The notes under the pieces: model-generated
Told to the model about the DNA's origin: nothing
What the model saw: the letters and a program-made list of their open reading frames with translations, nothing else
The model's database searches: none
Shown here: positions 10,752-21,761 of the stretch, in pieces
Layout of the letters: the number at the start of each line of letters is the position of its first letter
Position numbering within the stretch: position 1 is the stretch's first letter
Program-made: the position numbers and the translations under genes
Assembly: GCA_914767885.1 (NCBI GenBank)
Contig: CAJZBQ010000062.1
Coordinates: 861,001-925,000, forward strand
Length of the DNA: 64,000 bases
Source of the DNA: Blepharisma stoltei
Lineage: Eukaryota; Ciliophora; Heterotrichea; Heterotrichida; Blepharismidae
Reading direction: 5' to 3'

Positions 10752-10840
10752 TAATAAATTTTTGTTCGCTCGCGGATTTTTTTCCAATAAATAGATTTTC
10801 TTATAGTTTTGCTTGCTCACAGAGATGGGGAGCTGGGGAG
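10752..10840. mobile_element. family A MITE remnant (one end only)
   Basis: In the spacer between the two divergent Rab genes. TTTGTTCGCTCGCGGA and TTGCTTGCTCACAGAG resemble the subterminal repeats of family A. The right end is GGGGAG followed by TAA (10841-10843), while the left side lacks a CTCC end and starts directly after TAA at 10752-10754. Confidence 0.45.
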
Positions 10841-11146
10841 TAAGTTACTTTTTAATCCAGACAATGCCATATTATAACAACTAAAACATTGATTCATGAA
10901 TTTATCTGTTTATATCATAATCTGAATCAGCTAATTAGAATGCTGCTAGTTTTTTTGCTAAAAAACACTAAAAATAGATAAATAATTGTTTATGCTAAGG
11001 ATGAGTCTATAAATCAGACTTTGGAAGGGAAATTTCTCAATTTTTTTAATTTAAATATTGCTGAGTTTATAAGAATTTACCTCAAAATTGAATTCTGCTA
11101 CAAATGCAGAGCTAAGGATAAAAATTTAACAGTGATTAAATACAAT

Positions 11147-12413
11147 ATGGCCTTTGAAGAAGGAGAAGGCTTCAGCGAGATATTAAAAAGTATAATATAT
11201 TTAGTCGTTCTCATTGGGGCAGCTAATGTTGGCAAAACAGCCCTTGTCTATCGTTATGTTTTAAACGAGCTTCCAGTCGCTCTTACGTCAACAATTGGAG
11301 TCGAGTTCACTAAAAGAGTTGTTACACACATGCCAACAGGCCAAAAAATACAACTGCATATATGAGATACAGCAGGCCAAGAACGTTTTAAAAGTGTAAC
11401 AAAACATTATTATCGAGGAGCAGACGTGTGCATTATTGCTTATGATATATCGAATCGAGATTCATTTGAAGAAGTCCCAAACTGGCTAGCTGAGCTAAAT
11501 AATTAAATATGGCGTCTCAACTTGAGTCTGGCCTTTCGGCCAGACAGTTTCGAGCCCTATTTAATTATATCCGGCAAGGTTTTGCCTAGCTAGAGATGGA
11601 CAGCAATATCAGGTAAGCAATTCTGGCAGTGTACAGAGCCTGATCCTAGTCCGTTCTCAGGTTAGGATTTTACCTCGAAGGAATAGGAGGCTTGGAGTTG
11701 GAGAGGAGAAGCCCAGCAGTGCCTACAGGTAATTCCTAGGCCATTGGGCAAGTCTCTAGCGAGAAACCGGGAGTTTCGCCCCGGGCTACAAGTTTTTCCT
11801 TTTTGCCGAAAGTCAGCCAGAAATTCCATTTTTTTGGAATTTCCCAGCAGACAACCCTCGTTACAGAGAAAGTAGCTCAATCATGAGCCGTCGAAGCTGG
11901 AACATCGCGCAGGAGGCGTGCGTTGGAGATCAAAGCTAGCTGTCCCAGCAACTAGTGGGGCCCCCGAGCGACGAGAGCGTGGTGGTAGTCCTGGAAGAGC
12001 AACCCCGTAGGAGACGTTAAACGTCATGGTTAATAAGTTAAGTTACGTTAAGGCTAGCTGAGCTAAAAGACAATACCCCTGAAGAGTGCATCGTCTGCTT
12101 ATTAGGCAACAAAATGGATCTAGAAGTAACAAATCATAGAAGAGTCACACGAGAAGAAGCTCTGAGATATGCTAATTCCCATGGACTTGTCTATCATGAA
12201 ACTTCAGCATTCTGGGACAGAGAAGTGCAAATGAACCCTGATAACATCGTAGGAGGCATAGAAAAGATATTTGACAAAACAATAGGCACTGCTTTAGGGA
12301 GACACAGCCTTAAAGATGAGCCAAAAGAAGTTTTAAAAAACAATGAAAAAGGCGTGAAACTAGATTTGCAGCAGCTTTACACGTATCATGCTGATACAAG
12401 ATGTGGGTGCTAA
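11147..12413 (+). CDS. Rab-family GTPase, split by an intron and a SINE-like element
   Basis: Starts [14 protein letters not shown], then a 15-nt intron (11190-11204), then [15 protein letters not shown] (P-loop), [14 protein letters not shown] (W encoded by TGA), GNKMDLE (G4) and ETSA (G5). The C-terminus RCGC is a double-cysteine prenylation signal. A 552-bp element sits after NWLAEL; joining at its 16-bp duplication restores [18 protein letters not shown]. The spliced length is 684 bases, 227 residues. The GTPase acts in vesicle traffic; I cannot assign a subfamily. Confidence 0.88.
11190..11204 (+). other. 15-nt spliceosomal intron
   Basis: GTATAATATATTTAG splits the codon before [12 protein letters not shown]. 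Removal joins EILK to the P-loop strand in frame. The length of 15 nt is characteristic of heterotrich ciliates. Confidence 0.85.
11500..12051 (+). mobile_element. SINE-like element S1, copy 2
   Basis: 552 bp with perfect 16-bp target duplications GGCTAGCTGAGCTAAA (11484-11499 and 12052-12067). It shares with copy 1 the start TAATTAAATATGG, the hairpin, the B-box-like GTTTCGAGCCC and the TTAAG-type tail, with only scattered differences, so it inserted recently. Both duplications begin GGCT. Confidence 0.87.
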
Positions 12414-12470
12414 TTATTAGAAAATTTTGATATAGGAGGTAAATTTATTTAAAATTCTAGTTAATAAATC

Positions 12471-13592
12471 TTAATTCACAGCTTTAGTTTTTGTATCAAA
12501 TGTATTTCCTCTCCTTGTTGGAAGCCCAGTCTTAATTGTTTTTTCAACTCCATAGATTTTTGTAACTATCAAAGGAAGAAAATAAGTGCACACAATCCCT
12601 CCTACTAGTCTTAAAACAAGCAAGCTTATAAGTCTTGACATTCCTCCCATATTCTTAATCATCCATGAATCCAATGCAGTTACAAATCCACATGCAGAAA
12701 TGTGTAGAACCGACGATAAAGCCAGCAATTGATAGCTAAATGGAGGACCATTTTTTTCCTTCAAAAAATAATAGCCTATCACACATCCGAAAATAAGCCA
12801 CACGTGGAGAGCTTCTGAAAAATTTTTAATAAGGGCATCACTTAACTGAAGTGTCCTATTGCATTTTTCTTGATAAATTTGACTCCATACTGGGTCCCAG
12901 CCTGAGCCTCCAAACATATACAAAGATAAAGATACGAATGTATATGCTAAAATAAAGAAAAACACTGATTTTATGGTAGCTTTATCTGAACCAAATCTAT
13001 GCACAAGTTTCCAAAATTTTGGATGAAGCATAATTGCTGATACTAACGCTGCAAATAAATATCCCAAGGTAACTTGGAAATAAAAGTGGACTCCGAGATA
13101 AATTCTATCAAAAGCAGTGAGTATGAACAAAAACAGAAGGATAAATATTTTCCTTGTAAACTGTCCACCAGACCTTAGCCAAATCACACCAACCACAATA
13201 AGTCCGCATCCAGTCGATAATGCATGCCCTGAAGGTGCTCCAAAGTCTCTGGGACACTCAATCCCTAGCACTTTTGGATATTTCCAAAAAGGCCTTGGGT
13301 GCATCAAAGCCATCTTCAATGTTCCGGACAGCGCTGACCCAAAGAGTGCAGCTGCCATTCCAACCATTCCTTCCTCACGTTTCCCCATAAGGAACATAAT
13401 CCCACTAATAATCACAAAAATAAATCCCATGACGGCTCCAATAATCTCAAAAATAATGTCTACCGTACGAGTCCTCCCGCTTTGTACTCATTCAGCAAAA
13501 TCAGCACTTGTGTCTTCCAGTCAGTTTTGTTGAGAAATTTGTATATAAGTGCCTAATAAAGCTAGAACTGCGAATGTGGCTATGAGCTTCAT
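12471..13592 (-). CDS. PAP2-superfamily membrane phosphatase, glucose-6-phosphatase-like
   Basis: 373 residues from MKLIATFAVLALLGTYI, which looks like a signal anchor. Two TGA codons (NWLED, EWVQS) must be Trp. Phosphatase motifs: KMALMHPRPFW, GAPSGHALSTG and DRIYLGVHFYFQ, with the catalytic histidines in the last two. The third motif has HFxxQ, as in eukaryotic glucose-6-phosphatases, instead of the bacterial HxxxD. About eight or nine hydrophobic segments follow, fitting an ER multi-pass enzyme. Likely role: lumenal hydrolysis of a sugar or lipid phosphate. The substrate is not proven by sequence. Confidence 0.8.
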
Positions 13593-13618
13593 CTAGCTTT
13601 TGGCGACTTTTTATGTAA

Positions 13619-15388
13619 ATGGAATATTTTGATTTAGAAAATCTTGAAAAGAAGGCTGAAAAACTGATAAAAGAAATAGACGAAATTAAGCTTACCAAAG
13701 AGTTTACGAATTCTCCTAACTCCCCCCTCCGTGAGTGAGCAAAGCCATTAGAAAAATCGCTATTGTTTGCCCAAAATCCACCTTCCGTGAGTGAACAAAA
13801 ATGTTTTTAATAGAAAAATTTTTTATGGAAAAAAAAATTTGATATATAAATGATAATTAGTATAAGGAAATCTTGAGCTAATTCTGTTTAATTTTAAACG
13901 AATTGCTTTTTAAAACATAAATTTTATAAATTAAATTAATATTTGCTTTCCGATTTTTGCGAATTAGGATTTTTTTAAATTTCGAAAAAAAAAATTTTTT
14001 ATAAAATTTATATATAAATTTTTTTTAAAAAAAAAAAAATTAACTCCGTGAGTGAACAAAATTTTTTTGTTCACTCACGGAGGGGGGAGAGTAATAGAAA
14101 TCTGGATGAATTAGGGGTTGTGTACTGCTTGACAGGGAATGATGCAGCGCTTTATAGTAAACTTAAGCAATGCTATATTAAGCAGCAGTCGAGTGAACAG
14201 TTAGAATTTAAAACAGTTTTGGCAGGATATGCTGCTGGGAAATACTCTGAAGCACTGTTTTTGGCAAAAGATTTACTGGTAGCAAACCAATCTATTGAGA
14301 TTTTTCAAGTGATTATAAAGATTTGTGTAAATCATTTGCTTATACCTGAATGGGCAGTTCACTATGCAAAAATTGGGCTGGAGTCCCACCCAGAGCATCC
14401 TTGGCTTTGCTTTTCAATGGGAATTGCTTATTCTTTGCTTGGCGACCAAGAAGTTTACTATAAAGATAAAGTTACATTATGAGAAAAATCAAGAGAAAGC
14501 TTACAACTCTGCAAGTCAAATAGAAGAAATTATTTATATCATCTAGCATTAATAGAAGCCAAGCTTGGAAATTTAGACGAAGCATTAAGAAATGCTGCAG
14601 AAGGCTATAGGCTTTGCAATGATCCTTACTATAGTGCTTTATTAAGCTTGATTATGACAGCCCAAGAAGATTTTACAGGATCTTTACAAGTGATCAAAAG
14701 AGGACTGCAAGGGTGTCCTTCTAATATTCTATTAAGATCTGCAAAGTAAGAACAATTTAGAGTTTATACATATCTAAATCTATCAAAAATAACACAAGAT
14801 AAAGCCCCTGTGAAAAAATCAATTATTTCTTTATTAAAATCCAGTTTAGAATTTTTAGATAATGCTTCAACAATACCTGCAGACGAAAGAATTGCAGGCT
14901 TAACAAGCATAAAAGAAGAAAACTCAAATCCTGAGCACGATAGCTTACAAGATGTCATTAAATTAGCTGCGAATAATTCCCACAATCCCAATTTTCAACA
15001 AGCACTCAGACTTGCCTTTGAAGCTGCTTTTGCAATTCAAGATGAAGAATTGATTGAATTTAGCTTAAATAGCCTCCAAGATAAAAAAGCTGAACAAGCG
15101 ATATATGAGTTTCATAAAACTGGGGACATAAATGGGCTTGATAATTTCATAGAAAACTTAAAAGCTTGCGAACTGCTTGCTAAAGGGAGATACGACTCTG
15201 GAGACAAAGCCAGAGCAATGAGCGCTGCTAATCAAGCAATTTCACTTGACAACAATTCAGCTGAAGCTTGAATAATTTTAGGGAAAATTCACAAGGACTA
15301 TAATCAGCTTTCTGAAGCAATGAATTGTTTTGTGGCAGCCCTTAAATGTGCGAATGTGAGGTTTTCTATTCTTCCAGTCTATATTTAA
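13619..15388 (+). CDS. TTC7-like tetratricopeptide protein
   Basis: 459 residues after removing a 375-bp MITE (TAA duplication at 13717) and a 15-nt intron (14746-14760). The start MEYFDLENLEKKAEKL leads into SP-NRNLDELG across the MITE. TPR-like helices follow (GKYSEALFLAKDLL, PWLCFSMGIAYSLLGD, NLDEALRNAAEGYRL), and the C-terminal block EAWIILGKIHKDYNQLSEAMNCF is the best TTC7-like part. TTC7 scaffolds the PI4-kinase complex at the plasma membrane. The TPR assignment is firm, the TTC7 identity moderate. Confidence 0.7.
13720..14091 (+). mobile_element. family A MITE/IES in the TTC7-like gene
   Basis: Ends CTCCCCCC...GGGGGGAG flanked by TAA on both sides (13717-13719, 14092-14094). The terminal repeat TCCGTGAGTGAACAAAA occurs at the left end (one variant base), again subterminally near 13788, and as a self-complementary hairpin at the right end (14045-14082). 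The AT-rich core has no ORF. Excision leaving one TAA restores the frame. Confidence 0.9.
14746..14760 (+). other. 15-nt spliceosomal intron
   Basis: GTAAGAACAATTTAG. Removal joins LLRSAK to VYTYLNLSKITQ in frame within the TTC7-like gene. Confidence 0.85.
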
Positions 15389-15422
15389 CTAGTCATTTTA
15401 AAAAAGTTATGAATAATTATAT

Positions 15423-16892
15423 ATGGATCATAATTCAGGATTTTATAGCTCAGCCCACTCATCTCACAGCTCATTTACACCTCAGCTTTCAAGGACAAGC
15501 GTTTCCTCTACCACTGATTATGCATTTTTACGTGAAGTCTTGGATTTTACAAAAGAAAATATCCCAGGTCTAAGCACGATTAAGAAAAATTATTTAAATT
15601 TTGACTTCGGGGAAGGCGATATTATAGCACGAACCCAAATGCCGGTTTCTGGCAACAAATTTAAAGCAGTTTTTATCGAGGAAAATTTTATTGAGTTTGG
15701 CATTGAATATTTTGGAGTTATAAGAATTATTCATCCAGATATAATTTTAGAAATAAATATTCCGAATGAGAGAAGTTATGATCCAGCTGGATCTTCTCTT
15801 GATGGCTTTGATAATGAATATTTAAATTCTGACCAATTTACATTTTTGACAAGAATTGTAGCTATTGAAGTTAAAGCTGCAAGTTTAGGAGTTAGGGAAA
15901 AAGATTTGGAATTGATAAGAAAATCAATCAGTCCTTTATTGGAATATCATATGAAAAAAAAGTTCCTTATGGAGTGAATGAGTTTACAGGTAAAGCTTAC
16001 TTGCTATAGGAAGCTAAAACCACCAAGATATAGTGAATTTTTAAGGCTGAAAACTTTTACTAACTCCCCCCCCTTTAAATTGAAACAAAATATAGGTAAA
16101 ATTCCTACTTTTTTGGGAAATTACCCCCCCTTTAAATTGAAACAAAATTTTATTATAATAGAAAATTTTATAGGTAAAAATCATTATTTTATATGTAAAT
16201 ACGTTAATACCCTATTTAATATGCTTCAAACATATAAGATTTAGAAATTAAACTCTATTTTGTCCAATTGTTATGGGGAGAGTTAGAAGAATACCATTTC
16301 AGCAAGTTTACACTTTGAGATTGAGAAATTTATGAATTAATTTTTCATGAAATTCTTTAAATTTATATAATTTATTTTCTATAAAATTTTATCTCTGAAA
16401 AAATTTTTATATATAAATTTTTTTTATAAAAATTTTCTTAACTCCCCTTTTAAAATTGAAACAAAATTTTTTGTTTCAATTTAAAGAGGGGGGGGGAGTA
16501 AGGAGCTTAAGCTGCTTGAAGGAAGAGACCATACGAAGGAATATTTAGAAAAATGCATGCAGTTTGATAGGAATTTGATCTCCTATGACAAAATTTATCC
16601 ACCAAATGCTTATTACAAGTCACTGATGAAGCATGAATTGAGTTTGCCATATCAATTAAAGCTAAGATATGCAGAAATCGAAACAAATGAGTCTTTGGTA
16701 AAGTCCGCTGAAACAGCAGTTCTTACTTACCTTCCTAAATTCACTCCTGACATGGACGATTATATTGAAAAAGGCAAAAAATTCAGCGACCTTACGCAGA
16801 CTATTTATGAAGTAGACCGTGGATATTCTAATGGGCTTGCAAAAATTTATTTGCAATATGAGCATGACGAGAACGAATGCAAAGTAATGTAA
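15423..16892 (+). CDS. conserved-looking protein of unknown function
   Basis: 343 residues after removal of a 438-bp MITE. The N-terminus is Ser-rich (SSAHSSHSSFTPQLS); the rest is a mixed alpha/beta globular sequence with one TGA-encoded Trp (LMEWMSLQV). Across the element the frame joins RLKTFT to KELKLLEGRDHTKEYL. The C-terminal half has conserved-looking segments (SYDKIYPPNAYYKSL, VDRGYSNGLAKIYLQYE). I do not recognise the family. The gene lies 34 bases after the TTC7-like stop. Confidence 0.65.
16064..16498 (+). mobile_element. family B MITE/IES
   Basis: Ends CTCCCCCCC...GGGGGGAG with TAA duplications (16061-16063, 16499-16501). The subterminal motif TTTAAATTGAAACAAAAT occurs at the left end, internally near 16130, and as a hairpin at the right end (about 16454-16490). 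Same layout as family A, different motif. Excision restores the host frame. Confidence 0.9.
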
Positions 16893-16919
16893 TTATTTAA
16901 TTTCACAATTTAATTTTAT

Positions 16920-18001
16920 TTATTTTGAAATCATTTTTGGTGCATCAGCTTTCTGAATCGCCAGTGTCTTAATTTCTTGATTTTCAGTTAAGTCAAGTAC
17001 TTGAAATCTCAATCTGGAACTTAAAGTTTTTGCAAGTTCTTGCAATTTTACAATATAAGAGTGAAAAGTTTCTTTATATCTTGAGTTACTAAACAGTGCA
17101 TTGCATACACTTAGTAGGTAGCATAAAGCTTCATCCTATTAAATTGGAAATTCTTAATATATTTCTGCAAAAGCTTTAAAGGAAATAAAGCCATATTTCA
17201 AAGTTTTAGGAAAATAAATAAAGACTATTTTAAATATGAGCAATAAATATGGCCTAAAGCTTCAATTGTATCTTCTGTGCCAATAGAAAACATATAATTG
17301 CAACAGCTGCAAATAATCTTTGGTGGAATTAATCTTGCTTTAAATAGCTCCCCAATAAATCTGATACAGCCTAAGACTTTTTTCCGATCAGAAAATTCCC
17401 CATTTTCATGTGAGTTTTCGAACATAAATTGGCAAGCTGTAAGAAGAGTATTCCTGAAATATGATACTTCTCTGCAGAGGTTTACGCATAGCTTAGCATA
17501 CGTTTCTGAGTATTTTCCTTCAACAGAAGCTTTCTCTAAAATTAAGAGGCTGAGGCTTTCTGATGATTCGGGAGTAAGTAAGGCTAAAAGTTTTGTTTGA
17601 ATTGACTCCGCATTTGTTGGAGCCAGTCTGTTTAAAAGTGATTTAAAGTTTTTTGTTAATTCATCGTTGCTAGATTTCAGTTTTTGTGGGATAGATCGCC
17701 AATTAGGGTCTATAATTTTAATCTTACGCTCTAAGATTTTTAAAAGTGCATCGCTTTTGACGATTGAGGACTCGTGATCTCTAGCAAGAAGAATTTGGTC
17801 AAAGTTATAAACACGCTTGGAAACTTTCTTCCAAACTCTTTTAGGCCTTTCTTTTGGTGCTGCTGCCCGATTGCCTGGTTTTCTGTAAGCGTTTTTTTGA
17901 CTGCTTTGGCTTAGGTAATTGGAATTTGCTCTGCCTCGAAGACGCTTAGGAGTGTAAAGTCCTTGGTCAACTGGCTGAGAGGATTCCGAATTGCTTTCCA
18001 T
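16920..18001 (-). CDS. eIF4G-like MIF4G-domain protein
   Basis: 316 residues after removal of a 131-bp IES. A basic N-terminus leads to VYNFDQILLARD, the start of a MIF4G HEAT-repeat domain (KSLLNRLAP, YAKLCVNLCREVSYFRNTLL, FIGELFKARLIPPKI). The IES falls in the diagnostic segment: joined, it reads TIEALCYLLSVCNALF, followed by LSSRLRFQVLDL, the usual MIF4G end. Translation initiation scaffold binding eIF4A is the likely role. Short for eIF4G: only the core domain with a basic N-terminal extension, closer to short ciliate or iso4G forms. Confidence 0.82.
17124..17254. other. 131-bp TA-bounded IES in the MIF4G gene
   Basis: Boundaries share GAAGCTTTA on the coding strand (TA at 17124-17125 and 17255-17256). 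Excision restores TIEALCYLL. Contents are AT-rich and unique in this window. Confidence 0.8.
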
Positions 18002-18766
18002 TTATAATTTATTATTATTGGATTAAATTAAATCGGAATTAGTTCTTCCCTACTAATAAATTTACATCCCTATTTAATAATATGGCTGAAATGTTTAGGT
18101 CATTGCAGAATTCATTGATTATTTTTTTCCAAATAAGTCCACTTTTTAGTAAAGGCTAAAAGAAGAAATCAATTAGATTTTAATAAATTTGGTATCAAAT
18201 AGAAATTTAATCTTGTTTTTAATTAAACTGAAATGTGATTTTTATCCGAAAAGCCAATAACTTTAAGCAAATTGGTAAATTAATTATATCTTTGATATAT
18301 ATTATATTAAACTAATTTAAATTTATGGCTTCGACTCACTTTTGACGAAGAATTATTATTGACTATTCAATCAAACAATCAGCTGTCTCTGAGTCATATA
18401 TATTCGAAGTCTAATTTTAATTATTTATTAAATTTATGATCTTGTGAGTAAAAAGCACATACATTATAATAGCAATAGATTTCGTTATTGGTTTGAGTCT
18501 AATTTGAAATAAATAGTTTATTGAACAAAATTTTTTATTTGTCTTTAAGAACTATATCTGTATTTTAGAGCTTTTTTTTTGGTCCAATAAAGGAATTTAA
18601 TTTCTATTCATGGCGTCTAACTTAAGCAGAAGATGACCCAAGATCCTTTAATTTGGTTACTTATTAGATAAATAATTAAGTGGGCAAATAGTTTGAATAT
18701 TTGCATTTGAGCTGTTATTTAAGAATTAATTATTGGCATCAATAAATTATTTTAACCATATAAAGT
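18002..18766. other. intergenic spacer
   Basis: 765 bp of AT-rich sequence between the MIF4G gene start and the coiled-coil gene stop. I see no ORF of note, no terminal inverted repeat and no RNA gene. Confidence 0.5.
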
Positions 18767-20670
18767 TTAAAATATCATTGATTTCCTTCCAGAGCTTAGA
18801 ATAGTTTTCCTATTAATAGGAGATCTTTCAATTTCGCCAAACATAATACAGTGAGCACTGATTTCTTGGCTCAAATCGTCAAGACTTTTAATTGTCCCGC
18901 TTGCCTGCAGATTAAGCTTTCTTAGTTCAGATTCATTATTGAAGTAGAATTCTTGGTTTTGCTCAATATTGCTTCTAATTTCTTTTATTTCAAATTTCAA
19001 TTTCGTTTTCTTTACTTTAGTTTTAGCAAGGCTTTCTTGTAATTTATTACTTCTAATATTCAATTCGTTAATAGTAGAAGTCAATTCTTTGACAATGCCC
19101 CTTTGATCTTTAATATCATCTTCCAAATTACAGCCTCTTTCATAATATAATTCGATCTATTTTTAAATTTGTTTTATAAAATATCATCTGTTGCTTTAAT
19201 TTCTTAATGTTTCTGATGGGCTAAAAGGATTTCACATGAAAATTTAGGATTTTCGCATGTGAAATCTCTTTTGGCTTGCCAGGGCCATAAATAAATGCAA
19301 AGCATATCATGCATTAAGACATTAATTTTTAAATTTATTAATAATAAACTCAGTATTAATTACATAAAATTTAATAAGCCTAAGCTTATTAAATCAAAGG
19401 GGAGTGTACTAACAATTTCTTTTAGTCCAGCTTCAGCTTCTTTAAGTTCTTTAATTTCTTCAGCATTAAATGCTGCCATCTTATTCAAATTTTGAATCTC
19501 ATTGTCATATTCTGGAATTAATTTGCTAACTAAAAATAATTCCGTATCTTTTTCTTCCTTCATTCAACTTGCTTCTTTTATTCGTATATTTGCAAGCTCA
19601 ACTCTCAATGCCAGTGATTTAAGGATCCCCCCTCATTTGTCCAATTTTCTAGTCTTTTATCATTTGTCCATTTTTCTAGTTTTTTTTTATCGGAAAAAAA
19701 ATTTTTTAGGACCTCGTTTGTCCAATTTTCTAGTCAAAATTTTGATAGAAAAAAAAATTTCAGGACCTCAATTGTTTCATTTTCTAGTTTTTTTAAAGGA
19801 AAAAACTAAAATTTAGGGCATTCTAAAAAAATCCAAAAAAAGACTAGAAAATGGGACAAATCATTTTTGACTAGATTTTGGGACAAATGAGGTCTTGAAA
19901 AAAAAAAATTTTCTTATAAAAAAAAGACTAGAAAATTGGACAAATGAGGGGGGGGGGATCCTTACTCCCCCCCTCCGTGAGTGAACAAAAAAATTTTGTT
20001 CACTCACGGAGTTAATAATTGTGTTTTTTTTAAAACAATTTATATATAAATTTTATAAAATTTTTTTTTTTTCGAAATTTAAAAAAATCCTAATTCGCAA
20101 AAATTGGAAAGCAAATATTAATTTAATTTATAAAATTTATGTTTAAAACGCAATTTGTTTAAAATTAAACAGAATTAGCTCTAGATTTCATTATGCTAAT
20201 TATCACTTATATATCAAAATTTTTTTCCATAAAAAATTTTTCTATTAAAAACATTTTTGTTCACTCACGGAGGGTGGGTTTTTAGGCAAAAAATGCCGAT
20301 TTTTCTAATGGTTTTGTTCACTCACGGAGGGGGGGGAGTTAGTTTCTTCTTCTTTTATCGCTAAAGAATTTTCTAAATTACTCAATATGTCATTTTTTTC
20401 CCTTTGCGAGTAATTTTTATTTTCTATTTCTACTGTTAAGTTTTGTATAGTTTTTGAAAGATTTTGATCGATTTCTAAATATTTGAAATATTTTCCGCTT
20501 ATTTTGGCTGTGCTATCTTCAATAGCTTTCAGTTCTTTACTTCTCTCATTTATCTGACTTTCTAACTGTTGCCTGTTTGCTAATTTTTCCTTCAAAATCT
20601 TCTCTAATTTTGAGAGGTTCGAAGAGACACAATAATCATTAAATTTAAGCAAAGATTGCGTGTCGATCAA
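18767..20670 (-). CDS. coiled-coil protein interrupted by three IESs
   Basis: 313 residues after removing inserts of 377, 343 and 242 bp; the spliced length of 942 bases is a multiple of three. Almost the whole protein is heptad-like and charged (KLEKILKEKLANRQQLESQI, NAEEIKELKEAEAGLKEI, IVKELTSTINELNIRSNKL), ending in a basic tail GRKSMIF. Joins read EEET-KSLALRVEL and LPFDL-YYERGCNLEDD. One TGA is Trp (ASWMKEE). No family recognised; a structural or centrosomal/ciliary coiled-coil role is possible. Confidence 0.7.
19148..19389. other. 242-bp TA-bounded IES with internal palindrome
   Basis: TA at 19148-19149 and 19390-19391; excision restores the coiled-coil frame. Inside, GATTTCACATG (19228-19238) and CATGTGAAATC (19256-19266) form an inverted repeat. 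No match to the MITE families. Confidence 0.7.
19622..19961. mobile_element. family C MITE/IES
   Basis: Long terminal inverted repeats starting AGGATCCCCCCTCATTTG and including TCCAATTTTCTAGTC, repeated several times inward in both arms, so the element can fold into a long hairpin. Flanked by TTA at 19619-19621 and 19962-19964; the latter is shared with the next element. Confidence 0.85.
19965..20338 (-). mobile_element. family A MITE/IES, second full copy
   Basis: 374-bp core with ends CTCCCCCCC...GGGGGGAG and TTA duplications (19962-19964, 20339-20341). Near-identical in layout and length to the copy at 13720 but in reverse orientation: here the TCCGTGAGTGAACAAAA hairpin is at the left end. 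Confidence 0.9.
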
Positions 20671-20712
20671 TATTAATTAACTTAATTTAATGAAATTTTA
20701 ATTGACCTCTAG

Positions 20713-20990
20713 ATGTGTAATGTCACACATTTTTTCTCCGACTTGCCGCTACTCTCAAACTCATGTCGGGACTTGCACTCCGGTTCACTCCTTCAAGTCC
20801 CCGTAAAGTCATTTGGGAACCCAGAATTATGGGAGAGATTATCGGCTTGGCGCGCTGTTTTACTCTATCAAATTTTTCTCCAGCAACATTTTATATCAAC
20901 AGGGGAAGAGGTAAAGCACGATAAATAAGGTGGGCGAAGTATATTTTTTCTTGCCATTTTCTCCTCTTGTGCAGAAAGTCAAGTATGAAG
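20713..20990. other. GC-richer segment of unknown origin
   Basis: About 280 bp of distinctly higher GC than its flanks, with a GGTTCACTCC stretch resembling an RNA polymerase III B box and an AAT-rich end. It may be another SINE-like insert, but I found no clear target duplication. It underlies the C-terminal part of the ORF at 20865-21392. Confidence 0.35.
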
Positions 20991-21392
20991 CCTAACCCAA
21001 TAATAATAAAAGTTGAATAAAGAAAAAGGAATTCACGGAGCAAATTGCCTTTTCGTCCGAAGCCATTTTATATTATCAGATTGTGTGTCATTTGCTTCAA
21101 AATAATTATAGGTTTTATTGGCCTCATTATTCCCGAAATGCAATGAATTTTGTCGCCCTATCTGATCAGATTCATTTTTGATGTCTTTAGTGATTAAAAT
21201 ACCTCTATCTCTTTCTGATAACTTGCAATTTGAGTGGTTTAAAAACGATCTGTTAAGGAATTTTTTCGATATAAAGTTGCATTCTTCACAATAATTATTT
21301 TCATTGTGCTGAAGAGCATCTCCTTTTTCTTGGTATGAATGCTTATTTCCATTAAGTTGGGTAGACAAAGTCTCAATTGAAATTGTTTTCAT
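20865..21392 (-). CDS. hypothetical protein, C-terminus doubtful
   Basis: Reading UGA as Trp, the frame from MKTISIETLST runs 175 residues. The first 120 (to RQFAP, about 21036) are polar and hold CEECNFISKKFLNRSFLNH, possibly a zinc-binding finger. After that the frame crosses the GC-richer segment 20713-20990 and looks like chance coding (Tyr and Trp runs). The natural C-terminus may therefore be disrupted by an insert. No family recognised. Confidence 0.4.
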
Positions 21393-21761
21393 AGAGATAT
21401 TTATTATTTTAAATTTATATCGAAAATAAATAAGGCCATTAAATTTTTTTATTTTGATGTATTTTAATGCCCCAAAACTTTTATTTTTAATTTTAAAAAT
21501 TTTTAGAAGCATAGTGTGCCAAAATCATGTTGATATATAAATATAAAAACGCGAAATTGTCAATTTTTTATTATATCATAAAAGATTTATTTAACCTATT
21601 TTTATATTCATATTTTTATTCATTTTTCTTATAGGTAGAGCCGGGAATAATATGAGATCAACTTACCAATGTAATAACAATTTTGGTTCAATGGCTTAAA
21701 AAATGTATAATAAATAGAAAATGTATACAATTAAAATAATATCTACTTTGATTAAACACAA

